Shown here: one piece after another, positions 34,479-46,885 of the stretch
Layout of the letters: every line of letters starts with the position of its first letter
Position numbering within the stretch: position 1 is the first letter of the stretch
Source: Miscanthus floridulus
Lineage: Eukaryota; Streptophyta; Magnoliopsida; Poales; Poaceae
Assembly (NCBI RefSeq): GCF_019320115.1
Contig: NC_089598.1
Span: 79,238,570-79,302,569 of the forward strand
Direction: 5' to 3'
DNA length: 64,000 nt
Program-made: the position numbers and the translations under genes
The notes under the pieces: generated by a model
The model's database searches: none
Told to the model about the DNA's origin: nothing
The model's input: the letters and a program-made list of their open reading frames with translations, nothing else

Positions 34479-34552
34479 AAGTGCCACTGCATGCCCACGC
34501 GTGTGGTGGGGAAACCATAGCCCTTCTTGCTAGCCCTAGGTTTTGTGCTAGG

Positions 34553-35648
34553 GTAAAAGCCCTATGTTTTGTTTTAGTAATTAGACAACTAATGGACAAA
34601 CCTTTTGCTAAGTGTTTGTTAAGCTAGGTTAGGTCAACACCAAAGATGGAGAGATGGATGAAGGGTGATCAATCCAATTGGAGCAGTCTCTCACCTGATA
34701 AAGAAGAAAGAAAAACAAAATGCAAGTTGTGAAGGCAAATGTATAAATAGGGATTTTATTTTGCCTGTCAAGACGCAATAGAGTGTGTGCTCGGGTTTAG
34801 GATAGATGGTTGTACTATTTAGAGGGGAGCTCTAATTAGCAATCTTTGGTCATCTAGTGCCACTAGGTGTTTGATCTATGCATTTGCATTTAGGCCTAAG
34901 TGACATGTCGGAGAGCAAGCCAAAAATGTTTGTGAAAACACTTTGAAAAAATGCTAACTCTCGTCTAACATGTTTAGCAAAATATTTGAGAGTTGGCACA
35001 CTTACGAAAGAGTTGAGAGTGCTATCGGTGCTGCTGTTTAGCAGGCACCACGTGTCTGGTGGACCGTCGAACGTGGCACTGGATGCGCCGGCTGGAGCCT
35101 AGATTTAGCCAGTTTTTTAGCAAAGCATAGAGGTGTCCTGTGTGCACCGGATGTGTACGCACTGGATGTGAACAATGGTTCTAGCCGAGCGCGCATAGTT
35201 TAAAAGTCCTCACCGGACGTATTTAGTGAAGGCATCGGATGTCGCATTGGACTAGGGTTCCAATGGCTATGTTTTGGGATACCTCAAGCACTTACACACA
35301 CTGGATGTATCACACACCGGACGTCTGACAAGCCAAATGACTAGTTTTATAGCTGTTGGAAACTAGCCATTGGGGGCATCTGGTGCGGACGTCCGGTGCT
35401 CACTAAAAGACCCTAGTTTGGTTTTGATAATTGAGTGACAACCTAGGTGGACTAACATATGTTCATGTTGTGAGAGACACAGGGATTAGTACACAGGTAC
35501 ACTAGTGTGAGCAACACTTAAAGCCATAGTGGAGAAGTGGCTTGTTCATGTTGATAGTGGTGAACTAGTTATGATAAAAGAGCTAATTGCATATGAGACA
35601 TGACATGGTGTCATGTGGCTAGGTGGAGAAGATTAAGAGACATGGTGA
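34553..35648 (+). mobile_element. Diverged LTR pieces (copy B)
   Basis: Counterpart of 17325-18420, with the same double LTR start. These are probably remnants of the 5' LTR side of the gag-only element. Confidence 0.6.
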
Positions 35649-37198
35649 CGGATGATTTAGCTCCGACAATGCCTAGCAACGTGATCATGTAAGAGGAATC
35701 AGATGGTAACACACGAGATAGAAGGATTTATACTGGTTTAGGCCGTGGTGGCACATAAAACCCTAGTCTAGTTGGTGTTGCTGCTCTTCTTGTATTTGTA
35801 TGCTCGGTTACAAGGGTTGTTGCTCCTAGCTACGCTGTAGATTGGAATGAGATGGATAGGATCCCGTTCGTGAGATCCCTACCCCTTTTTATATAGGCAG
35901 AGAGGGTAGGGTTACAATGAGGACGATCGGCTTAGCAGATTGGATTCCTAGTTTTTTCACAACAGATCAATCCTATCCTACCATTGACATGATGGCGCCG
36001 AATATCCTCGATCTGTCATGATCTCCAAGCTGGTAGATTTGTTCGTGGACTACATCCTTTGACGTCCTCCACTCAACGGGCCAGATATATGGTAGATCCC
36101 TGCAACCTTTGGGTGCTGTAGGTCCCGATGAGCATTCCTCGGGTGCTGAGGTGTTTTGAATACAATCAGCAGGTCCTGAGTATCAGGACGACTTTGAGTG
36201 TTGCGCTCATTGGCAGTGATGCCTTCTTGGGTTCCGAGAGTTGTGGGTGGAATTCTTCCCCCGGTTTGAACGCACGGATGACTGTTGCACGTCATTGAAT
36301 CTATTGAAAATAAGGATCGTGGTGCCTGGGAACCTAAACTGCTCCACTTCTCATGCTTTTATTCATGAAACCGTCTGGATGATTGCGGCTAGCTTTAATG
36401 CCAACCACCATCTCTCCCACTACCATCTTTAGGGTGCTTATTTAAGCAGAGGGGAGGGAGGCCACTGAGTCTCACCCCTCCCCCAAATCCCTTAGCATTT
36501 GACCGAGTGAGGGAGTGGCGACCCCTTTCATGCGTCATGGTTCATGGCACATCTCAGTGACTCCACCGCTGCTAGGAGAAAGCTTTCAAGATTGGGTTCT
36601 GTAGCAGCCTACTGATGGCTGTTCGTCTTGGGTGTTAGAGGAAGTTCCATAAAGATGGGGAGGAACAATACCATCGGTGGCCCAGATCATCGGCTAGACT
36701 CGTACATGGTCGACGTGCTTGGGGTCTCCAGGTGAGAATATCTAAAGGAAATCCTAGAGGGCAAACGTGTCCTATAGCTTGCTATTGCAGGGAAGCCTTT
36801 GAGACCATAGATCTCAACCTAGAGCCCCTTGCGTATCGATTCAGCGGCTTGGAACCTTGACTCTTCGCCAAGCATTCCTCCCCAACATTGAAGAAGGCAG
36901 CGCGGGCAGGGCTCCTCGTAGGCTCCTCATCCTTTTAGACGTTAGAGGAAGTTCTATGAGGTGGTTCTTCCCCAGGCTTCTTTCGAGCATCGTTCCTGCT
37001 CGTGGCGAAGATCTAGAGGTGTGGTGAAGGTTTAGATACGCCTTTCACCAATTTCTTTACTTCATGAGATGTCCATCCCTGATTGTGGGGATAAACCTGT
37101 GCTCACAAGGCTTTTGTTATTATAACTGTGGTAGTTCCTTTTTATTGTACGCCTGGTGAGTGAAAAGTGTAACAGAGTTAATAAAAAAGAATGCATTT
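35649..37198 (-). mobile_element. Likely minus-oriented LTR-derived segment (copy B)
   Basis: Counterpart of 18421-19970, including the minus-strand TATA-like site near 35881-35895. Scattered substitutions relative to copy A (for example near 36119, 36244 and 36517). Confidence 0.45.
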
Positions 37199-37207
37199 TG
37201 TTGATTA

Positions 37208-38378
37208 TTGGAACTACTTGCATCTCATGAAGAATTATTGGAACAACATGCTTCTATCATTAAAGTGTTTTCAAAGAAACTTAAAAACAATGAGAGCTCA
37301 TCACATGAATCAAGTGATCAATTGCAACATGTGACTAACTCTTATGATGTAGGGAAAAAGCATGTATCCACCTCTTGTGATGATTTATTAGCTATGCCAT
37401 GTTCTTCACAAATAGATGCATGTTCAAATTCCTTGTCTTGTGAGACTAACCTTTTGAAGGAGAACAATAAACTCAAAAATGAAGTGAAGAAATTGAGCAA
37501 TAAGCTAGAGAGGTGCTACAACTCAAAGTCACCTTTGAGCATTTGATGAAGACTCAAAGAAACTTTGGTGACAAGAGTGATCTTTGATTCAAGAAGATGA
37601 CAAAGGGTGAAAGAAAAAGGGCAAAGAAGATGAAGAAGCAACACCAATTGAAGTTGTCTCACTCCATGTGCTACCGGTGTCATGAAGCGGGACATCGTGC
37701 AAATGGTTGCCCAAACATTGAGAAGCTCAAGAAGATGAAGAAGAGAGGCTAAAGTATGTGAAGTGCTTCAAGTGTCGCACTTGGGGTCATCTTACCTCAA
37801 TGTGCCCAACCAAGCAATTGGTGAAGCAACAAGTGAAGCCTCAACCAAAGCCACAAGTTGAGCAAGAAAAGACACCCTAAGTTCAAATCAAGATCAACCA
37901 TGAAGATGGTGGTGACTTGATGATGATGAAGAAGAAAACAAGAAGGGGTGGAAGAGCAAGGTATCCAATGCTTATTCAAGATGCCAAGATGATGAGCAAA
38001 GATCAAGAGAAGAGAGATTTGACTCACATCAAGTGCTATACATGTGAAGATATGGGACACTTTGCCTCAAAGTGTTCTGCCAAGCTTGAGAAGAAGATTC
38101 AAGCAAAAGAGAAGAGGCAAGGCAATGAGAAGCAACACATGAGCAAGGAAGAAAAGGCTCAATCAAAGAGAGTTTGCTACTCATGCAAGGAAAGGGGACA
38201 CATGGCACATTCATGTCCCCTAGGTAAAAATTCTAAGCCCATTTCAATTGATGATCATGATGTGCTTAGAAATGATGGCAATGGTACCTCTTTGGTTGCA
38301 ATTGCAAAACATCCTGCTACTCATACTAAGGCTATGCCTAAGTATGTTACTCCTAACTTGAGATGACCCAAACTTGTT
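37208..38378 (+). pseudogene. Gag remnant with four CCHC zinc knuckles (copy B)
   Basis: Same broken gag as 19980-21150. One residue inside knuckle 4 differs (CYSCKERGHMAHSC instead of CYSCQERGHMAHSC), and several third-position changes are present. All frameshifts and stops seen in copy A are shared. Confidence 0.85.
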
Positions 38379-41300
38379 TGGGTACCATCAAAAAGTGGAT
38401 GATTGATTGTAGGTACCATCGGCATTGGAGACTTGATTCAATTGTTTTCATATTGATCATCATATGTTGAGTCAAGATATGAAGCTTAGTGCACATCCAA
38501 ACCCAATGCCATTGTAATTGAGTGAAGTCCAAATGTGCTACATCATACAAGTGCTATAATTCAAGTTGTTGGTAATTCATTGGATATATTTGATGGCTTA
38601 TAAATAATTGAGTTGAAGCTTGCTAGTTGGATGATCATGAGCTAACCAAGGTATATCTCTTGTTGATCATTTCATTTGAGTGCATATGAGTTGATTGAAT
38701 TGGATAAATATGCAATGTTGCTTGCTATAAGATGATTGAATTGATAATTGTTTAGTAATCAAGTTTGGATTGATTTGTGTTGGATAAATTCATGAGATAA
38801 ATTTTAGTGAGTGGATTGAATGGATTTATGTCTTGTGAAAGTATTCAAACAAGTTGGTTTCAAGTTTGATTCATATTTGATGAAGTATAGCTCAATAATT
38901 GAAATCTGTCCTATAATTGAGAATCTAAGCTAGCCGTGATCCTAGCCATGTATGAGTGATCAAAACTTATTGGATTGACATAAAAATTGGTGTACATGGT
39001 CCGGACTTATGGTATAAGATTCTGTACAAATTTTATGAGAATTGGATTAGAGATGCTTCAGTTTTGGAGTAGATCTTGTTAGCCATAGTGCAGCAGTTTT
39101 CAGCATGTAACAGTGGTGGAAGAATTGAAATCTGGTAGCAATCTAGAAGTCAAATAAAGCTAAAGTTTTTACAGCTGCTAGATAACTTAGTGAAGCACAT
39201 CTCCACCAAATTTTGTGGTATTTAGATCTATACTTTAGGAGATATGTATTTTTTCTTTGAAGAGTATACAATCTGCCAGAAAAGTGATAATTATTAGATT
39301 TATTTGGAGTCACTTTGATGGAAAGGTCCTCAAGTTGGAATCATATTTATAAGTGATTGAGGCACCTAAGTTTGGTTTTGAGATGATCTAGAAGCATGAT
39401 AAGCAAATAGTACAAGGCCATTTAATTGTGGAGTGTACTTTGCACATATTTGGTACTCAAGATAAAGATCAAGATCAAACTCAAGATGGAGATGAAGTTT
39501 AAGTTCTAGATATTATTGGAAATCATTTCATAGAAAGAAAAGGACTTAAACAAGTAGAAATAAAAGGACTTAAAGAAGAAATCAAGGTTACTCATCAAGT
39601 TAGGTCCATCACTTGAATCAATCAATCAAGTTATTTCAAATGAGTGTCAAGAATGATTCTTGGAGAGAGGTCACTTCTCCCTAAGTGTAGGGTCTTACTG
39701 CCTATGTGTAGGTAAACCAAGTGTGGTACTTGGAAGGCTAACATGGAAGTGGTGATCCAAGGGACATTTGAGATGCTTAGTTGAAGCAATCAAAATGGTT
39801 GATCAAGAAAAGTAAGCAACACCCAAAAGAGAGCTAGTCATGATATTTCAAGTGGTATTCCAAATAGTTCTCTCATGCAAGCATTGATCAAATGATGAAG
39901 CAAGCTAACCACAACAAGATAGTGTACTTAATCATATTAGTGGTTCTCAAATCATATGGGTGAAGAATGGATTTCATTATACATGATTGGTCTTCACCAA
40001 GCTTATAATTGGACTTCACATTGCTATTGGAGTAATGAATTGGAATCTATGTGACTATCCTCTACTCCAACATAACAAAGGTATCATTGTAATGTGCATT
40101 ATCATTTCATCCCTTACTAGTATGCGGTTAGTGCATATAGTACATGCTTCATAGGATCATGCATAACAAATAAAATGTTTAAATTCATAGCCTTCCACTA
40201 TTGCTTGAATGATTAGTTGATCTAGTGGTTAGTATATGAATTTATTCATGAGCTAGTGAACCCAAGTACTTGATTTAATTTGGATTGCCAACAAGTGACA
40301 AGTACAACCTCGATAAGATAACCTCCAAATGAGTGTGAAGAAGCTTAGAGAGGGTTCAAACTAGACTTGGAAGATTAGGCAAATCAATTTGGTTCAAGTC
40401 AACTTAGAAGCTCATGATAAATAACAAGAGTACAAGCACAACACAACAATGCAAATGGATATCTAGTTTGTTTCAAGTGGTATCTAGACTCAAGTATTTC
40501 ATCAAGAATTCACAAGTGATGTCTAGATCAACTCACAAGTGATATCCTATAAGTGGTACCCATGAAGATAGCAAAGGTTCAAGAAATGGGTTTTATTGAT
40601 AAATCCAACAAGTGGTTCCATACTAGAAAATTCTTTTAAGTGGTATCACATCTACACATGGTATCAATCATGCAAGACGATGGTTCCACAAGTGATCCTC
40701 AACTTTAAGTGGTCATCAAATGAAGAATGCATCCCTCACCTACAAGAGCTCAAGTTTATCAAATGGATGACCCATGCTATGACATAGGGGAAGGTTTCCC
40801 ACAAATTGGTATCAAGGTCAAATATCCTATGTGTGGTATCTCAAGGGCTACAAGTGGTGTTATTCCAACAATCAAGTGATGTCCATCAAAAATGCAAGAT
40901 TCAAGCCTCAACCATCTACCCCAAATGCAAACCTTTGCATCAATGAGAAGCACACCTTTTATGGAAATTGATGACAAAGGGGGAGAGATTGTACAAAGAT
41001 ATGAAAGCTTTAGAAGACATTGAAGAAAAGAAGTAGAGGTTGGATATGGACATGGACAAAGAGGGAGCAACATTGAAGAAAAGAGATGGATCAACAAAAT
41101 TCTTGGACAAGAGAAGCACACAAGTAGGGGGAGCAAGCTCATGAACTTTGATTAGTTGCATTTGAAATGTGCATAGTCTTGTGCTTGCTTGCATTGCATA
41201 ATTTTTTTTAAATTTGATATGCATGCTTGTGTGGTGTATGTTAGTTGTAGAACTTGAATGATGATTTGATAACTAGCATGCATAGGATGGTAGCTAGACT

Positions 41301-41691
41301 TATATTTTTACATGTGGTACTAGAAACTTGATTATAATGTTGATCTCATGGGGTTTCTAGTATTTTTGTTGTCTAGCTACTCATTGTGCTAAGGATGGTG
41401 TTAAAAGTGCAACTCCAATTGATATCACACTTTAAAGGTTTATTCTATACACCTTAGCATCATTTGGTAGTAATTACTCTCCCACAATTCCAATCTATGC
41501 ATATGTGTGAGCTTCAAACCAAACACTCTAGCACATATGTAGGGGGAGCTAATACTACCATTTCGGGTTTGTGGTACTTGTCCAAAATCATTTACACATG
41601 GTAAAATTGCTTGGGCAAGCAACATGAATCCAAAAGAGCTTAATTTCCATATCTTTGTAGAGTTGTCATCAATTACCAAAAAGGGGGAGAT
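38379..41691. other. Non-coding internal tail of the gag-only retroelement
   Basis: 3.3 kb of AT-rich DNA between the gag remnant and the 3' LTR with no pol domain in any frame. The duplicated part ends at 41132. The last 550 bp (41133-41691) are single-copy in this window and end in the purine run AAAAAGGGGGAGA at 41678-41690, the expected polypurine tract. Confidence 0.65.
41678..41690 (+). promoter_or_regulatory. Polypurine tract of the gag-only element
   Basis: AAAAAGGGGGAGA lies one base before the TGAAAGG start of the LTR, as required for plus-strand priming. Confidence 0.8.
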
Positions 41692-42494
41692 TGAAAGGTC
41701 CTTTTGTGGTTTTGGTAATTGAGTGACAACCTAGGTGGACTAATTGTGTTTATGTGAGATACACACATGATTACTCCACAGGTACATGTGTGTGAGCAAC
41801 ATATGCCATGAAGGTGGAAATGGCTCAGAGATGTTGCAAAACTCACACATGTGATGATGAAGGAGCTCATTGCACATGAGACATGACATTGAGTCATGTG
41901 ATGAAGGTGGAGAAGATTAAGACATGACTTGGCTTGATGGACCGGTTGCAAGCGTGAAGGGCAAGTTGGAGGCTTTGGAGCGATGGATCGCGTGGTGGTG
42001 AAGCTTGAGCTAGACTTGGTGCCGATGGATGAAGTCAATGGTGAAAAGCAAGTGAAGTCAAGATCAATGAACCAATATAATCACGTGATGATATGAAGTG
42101 GATCATATCATTGCTGATCGTGTTGGTGCATGTGTTGCATCGACATTGGAGGAGATGGAATGGAATGTGCAAGGCAAAGGTATAACCTAGGGCATTTCAT
42201 TTCACCGATCATAGGTGTGTAGAAAAGTTGATGATCAGGTTTAGGATAGATGGCCATACTATCAAGAGGGGCAAACTTGTTTGCATATCGGTCATCTAGT
42301 GTCACTCGAGTGATCTAACTTTGCATCGTTGCTAGGATCGAGTGATGTGGCAAGTTGAGTGGCTAATCCTTTAAAAAATGTTTATGAAAAGCTAACACAT
42401 ATACACATGGTGGTGTTGACACATTTGCAAAGGAGAAAAAGTTGGAGTTGATGAGGATCAACTCGGTGAAGAAATGGAGGTGAGAAGGTGTCAC

Positions 42495-42960
42495 TGTGAG
42501 TGACCGGACGCTGGTCTCGGCAGGACCGGTGCGTCCAGTCAGTGGCAGCAGAGAGCGCGTAGGCATCAGTCTTCAACCGAACGCTGGCGAAGAAGTGACC
42601 GGACGTGTAGGGTCTGTGTCTAGTCACATGTGGCGTATGGTGACATAGCACGAGTAGCTAAGGCAACAAGGACCTGACGCTCAGCTATGTCAGGTCACCT
42701 ATGATTGGACGCGTTCGGTCATAAAACAGAGGCTTGGGGAGCTCTCTAGAAATGACCAGACTCAGGCGTAGCAGCGTCCGGTCATCCTCACTGTACTATG
42801 TCCAGTCATCACTTGAGCATTGGCGCGCGGCAGTCGACCGTTGAAATTGAGCGACTGAGGTTGAACGAAGGCGATGCAAGGCGTGCATCCATTGACCGGA
42901 CATTGGAGCAGGTGTGTTTGATCGATCTGATCGGCGCATCCGGTCGCCCCGAGCAGTGCT
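42495..42960. repeat. Array of GACCGGACG / CGTCCGGTC motifs in the LTR
   Basis: About ten direct and inverted variants occur in 460 bp: GTGACCGGACGCTGG, GACCGGTGCGTCCAGTC, GTGACCGGACGTGTAGG, GGACGCGTTCGGTCAT, GCGTCCGGTCATCC, TTGACCGGACATTGG, GCGCATCCGGTCGCC. Related CACCGGACGT and GCACCGGATGT words recur in the LTR piece at 17830-18170. Confidence 0.65.
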
Positions 42961-42997
42961 TAGTGAAGGGGTACAATGGCTCTATTTTCATGGGGGC

Positions 42998-43006
42998 TAT
43001 AAATAG
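42998..43006 (+). promoter_or_regulatory. TATA box of the 2.4 kb LTR
   Basis: TATAAATAG within GGGGGCTATAAATAGAAGG, a textbook plant TATA context inside the LTR. Confidence 0.65.
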
Positions 43007-44084
43007 AAGGGGGTCTCGGTCATGGCTGAAATGAAGAGCACCTTAGGGGACTTTGTGTCCATGCTTGAGAGTGCTTAGGAGCTCTCCATCTCACATATGC
43101 TTGATAGTGATCATTCGATTATGTTAGAGAGTGATTCTAGTGCGATTGCATCATGAGGTTGCATCGAGTGGCACTAGGTGATCGAGTTGCAAGCTGGTGG
43201 TGCTTGTTACTCTTGGAGGTTGCCACCTCCTAGATGGTTTGGTGGTGGTCTTCGTCAAAGCCCGCAAGAAGCTTGTGCGGTGCTCCAGAGAAGAGCTTTG
43301 TGAGGGGCATTGTGCTCGCCCCATGGGAGCCGCAAAGAGCAACTCTACTTGAGCGTGTCATTGAGCTACCCTCACTTTCGGGGTAGGTTCTTATGGTGCA
43401 TGATGTGTGAGCTTGGCGGGTGATGCCAATTAGCCGTCGAACCACCAAGTGAGCAGTCGACACAATGGGGACGTAGTGTGTTGGCAAGCACATGAACCTT
43501 GGGAGAAAATTCACCGTGTCAACATTGTTCTTCCTGTTGGTTTGCAATCCCCTTACTCAAGCTTGTAATTACTTTCACATACATTGTGCTTGTTTAGTTG
43601 CTCTTATAATTAGTTAGCTTGTGTAGCTTGCTAGTTACTTTCTTGCTTGTGTAGCATAGAAGTAGCTCACTTGGGTGGCTAATTTGGTTTGTGTAACCTT
43701 GTTAGTCACATTGCTTAGTTTGTGTAGCTAAGTATTTGCGCTCTCAAATTTGGCATTAGTTGCCTTGTCATTGAGCATAGCTAGTGAGCTTAGGAGCTTT
43801 GTGCTTTTGCTTACTAGCTTATGTAGGAGCTCCCTCATTGCTTAAAGTACTAGTGGCATAGGTTTGTGTGACCTTGCTTCTAGAATTGGTTAGGTAAGCT
43901 CTAGCTAGCCTGGCACCTTAATTGCTTAATTAGGGTCTTTGCAAGGTGCTAGAGAACATAAATAGAGGGGGTGTAGTCTTGGCTAGACCAATAGTTTTAA
44001 TTCCACAATTGATCTAGTTAGTCGGCGCGATTAAGTTTTAGAAGGACTATTCACCCCCCTCTAGTCTGTCATCTTGACCTTTCA

Positions 44085-45971
44085 ATTGGTAAGCCTTTAG
44101 ATTAGAGATTATCGATTAGTGGTTTTGTTCGTGATCGAGATATGTACTCTGTTTGTTTGCTATGCATGTATCGGCTATTTTAGCCGATTCGCCTGTGCAT
44201 TCACACATATAGAATGTTTTTTCATGAACCTATCAATATATAGATGGTTTTATGGATTCTTTGGCTTTAGTTTGTTATCATTATCATAGCTGCATCGATC
44301 TTGTCGAACCTCACTGTTAATGGTAACAGGTTAGATTCAGAGCGTTTGTAGATTCGTTTGTACTAGACAGTCGATTTGTTCGCATGTTATATCTTTCCTT
44401 GTTAAACTTATCGGCTCAATGCTTTACACTGGTTATATATATCTAGCCGATGATGTTACTTATATCTGGGTGCATTGTACTTGTTATCATAAATAAATCA
44501 TGACCCACAAACATCATAGTCCTTAACAGTCTATTTCTCCTCGTATCGGCTATTTAGTCGATTCTCCTATTTGGATACTCTCGAAGCAGCACACTTGGAA
44601 CTGTCTGGACAAAACCGGCATGTTCCACCTTAAACTACTGATAAAATTTCCTCTCCTTGGCAATTGCAAGTCAAATTGACTGGCACGCCTTTTAGGATTT
44701 TCAGGATCGGCTGGTCCTGTTGTGAAGCCAAGCAAGATCTATGGGTTGACCTTGCTCATATCATTCTGGCTTGCTATGTGTCAGGCGCATCACCACATTT
44801 TTGCATCAACAAGCGTGGCAATGATTGGCTTAATATGGACACTATTTAACTTATCCCGTGCTGTCCGTTCTCACTGCCGATCAATCTGGACCATCTATTT
44901 GGCAACAAACCTAGAAGCGCCTGGCCCATTCCAAACTTCCCTCGGGTCCTATCGACGCCTTGGTGGTGGTTTGACCGACTAAAAAAGCCCAATACGAATC
45001 CATTAGTTCTCCCCACATGTTGTTGCTTCATCTTCATTCTCCCCACCCATTGCTTCATCTTCATTTTGACCCATTGCCTGTACTTGCCCTGCCTCAAGCA
45101 CCTTGCATTATCGCCGTGGACAATGCCTCATGAAGGTTAGATGCATTCGGTCACCCCCCATTTGCATTTGGTTCCAATTGGTTTTAGGTTCGGTATCAAT
45201 TTTGTTCATATTAGGAATTTCTTCATTGCAACAGATGTCTTATTTTAAAAGAAGCCATTTCATTGCAAGCAACCTTGCATTTTGGTGGCTAGGGGTGGTG
45301 CCAGGATCCTAGATGATGTTGTTTGCTACTTGAGGACGGAGCATTCACCTGGACCGACTATTGATTGTTGAAGCCGATGTTCATCACCTTCTCAGACCAC
45401 AAAATTTGACAAGAATCGTTCAAGACCCTATTTATGGAGAGATTTTTGTGCTTTGTAGGATTGGACAGGAAGTAGACATACTTTATAGATATAATGTGTC
45501 CATGGACAGAGATGCTGTCATTGTTGCTATGGTTCACTACCTCTAACTTTCGGGACCACATCAACCAATTGAGTACCTTAGCAACTGCCTACCTATCCAA
45601 CATTAAGTCTTAGAATTTGTGAAACTTTTATGTTAATGAAGTTTATATGTACTGATGAAACCTCTAGATTAGTATATATGAGTACTGCATAATCATTGAG
45701 CTATTACTTCAGATGAACTGCTAATTCAATCAGTTAGTCTTGATTGTGGTCCACATGTACACCTCTATGTAAGCACAAAGGATCCAAAACATGCCTTCTT
45801 CTATAGGCAAATAGTACCCTGAGCCACCGGTGACACAGCATTTCATCTTGGCGGGAGTGCAAGGGTTTTGAAGGATGTTTTGGCACCTTAGCGGGAGGCA
45901 AAAGCATAGACAAAAGACCTAGGCTGACCTCTTCACTAAGAGTGTGCAACACTTTGAACCCTAACTGTTCC
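44085..45971. other. Intergenic or TE-derived DNA without a recognised gene
   Basis: No domain in any frame. Near 44168 ATCGGCTATTTTAGCCGAT forms a perfect small hairpin, and related TCGGCTA/AGCCGAT words recur at 44410, 44446 and 44545. A 61-codon plus-strand frame at 45361-45546 is unrecognised. The stretch before the GRF gene (45700-45970) may be its old 5' region. Confidence 0.45.
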
Positions 45972-46624
45972 ATGGCTGCATCTAGTTCCAACTCCTCCCA
46001 ATGGTCGGCACCATCCTAGGGCACCGTCATGAGAAGAACACCGGCTTCCAGCAGAGGAGGCTATAACGAGAGGGGGCCGCCCATCCCGTGTCGTATCGAC
46101 AACCACCCCTACGCACATGAGCCACCACATTTGTGTCGTTGTGGCTTGAAGATGCCTCAGTGGATTTTGTGGAGTGATGGAAACCCAGGACGTCGGTACC
46201 ACAAATGCTGTAGGACAAATAATGTAATTCAATTTCTTTCTTGTTCATTCTATTTTCGCAATGCAAATGCTGAAATCCCGCTGTACTTATGGTAATTTGG
46301 TTTTTTCCATAGCCCAACTTAGATTGTGAGTTCTTTAAGTGGCACAACCCCCCATATGGAAAATTTCTGAGGACTTTGATTTTGGATTTATGTAACAAGA
46401 TTTGGGAGCTGAAGGCGGAGGCTAATGTTACAACAAATGAAGAACATCTGTTGGAGGAGGAAGAGATTATGCCATAGATTAAAGAAATGGCCAGGGTTCC
46501 AACGAAGATGATGGAAGATTTCATACCTTTGAGGAAAAAATGTGCTTCCTATTCTTGTTTCACCTATTTTGTACTTACCTTAGTTCTTGGTATTTTCATT
46601 GGCAAGTTGCTTAGTTCACCGTAG
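45972..46624 (+). pseudogene. GRF-type zinc-finger gene, two exons, with stops
   Basis: Exon 1 starts at ATG 45972 (MAASSSNSSQWSAPS) and holds a GRF zinc finger, CRCGLKMPQWILWSDGNPGR followed by RYHKC (about codons 55-80), a nucleic-acid-binding module also found in many plant proteins and TE-linked genes. A probable intron starts at the GT at 46223 and ends with AG just before 46320. Exon 2 gives FFKWHNPPYGKFLRTL, an acidic coiled-coil-like stretch, and a C-terminal hydrophobic segment (FTYFVLTLVLGIFIGKLL), the usual layout of this grass family. In-frame stops (TAG 46017-46019 and another TAG near 46478) make it a pseudogene. Confidence 0.75.
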
Positions 46625-46885
46625 TAGATTCAAGTATCAATTTATGTATCAGACTGAAATCTATCACTTTTGTACAATTATTGTTCAACTAAATGCAAGG
46701 TGATTAACCAGGTGTTTAATTTATTGAACTATAAATGATAGTAGATCGAAGTATCAATTGATGTGTCAAAGTAAAATCTATCACTTTTGTACAACTATTA
46801 TTGAACTAAATGTAAGGTGATTAACCAGGAGTTAAAATTATTGAACTATAAATGATAGTAGAACCAAGTATTAATTGATGTGTTG
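46622..46885 (+). repeat. 117-bp tandem repeat, 2.2 copies
   Basis: Units begin TAGTAGATTCAAGTATCAAT (46622), TAGTAGATCGAAGTATCAAT (46739) and TAGTAGAACCAAGTATTAAT (46856), exactly 117 bp apart. Each contains ATCTATCACTTTTGTACAA and GGTGATTAACCAGG. The first unit starts on the stop codon of the GRF pseudogene. Confidence 0.85.

Larger units (their letters stand above)
23905..41132 (+). repeat. Tandem duplication, copy B (17,228 bp)
   Basis: Second copy of the unit, in the same orientation as copy A, without the copia element. It starts inside the LINE and ends inside the gag-only retroelement. Sequence to its right (41133 on) is the natural continuation of that retroelement, so copy B keeps the original right flank. 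The original left flank should lie upstream of the window. Confidence 0.93.
41692..44084 (+). repeat. 3' LTR of the gag-only retroelement (2.4 kb)
   Basis: It begins TGAAAGGTCC and ends GACCTTTCA, so the ends are mirror images as expected for an LTR, and a polypurine tract precedes it. A TATA box lies at 42998-43006. The upstream part carries an array of CCGGACG-type motifs. The downstream part is T/G-rich with repeated CTTGTGTAGCTT words. Related but diverged LTR starts lie at 17325 and 18176 and in copy B. The superfamily is not settled because no pol is present. Confidence 0.85.

Noticed and set aside
36050..36295. 81-codon minus-strand frame
   Set aside because: Open only in copy B and closed in copy A, in LTR-like DNA, without a motif.
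42363..43547. Several frames inside the 2.4 kb LTR
   Set aside because: They overlap the motif array and TATA region on both strands and have no domain.
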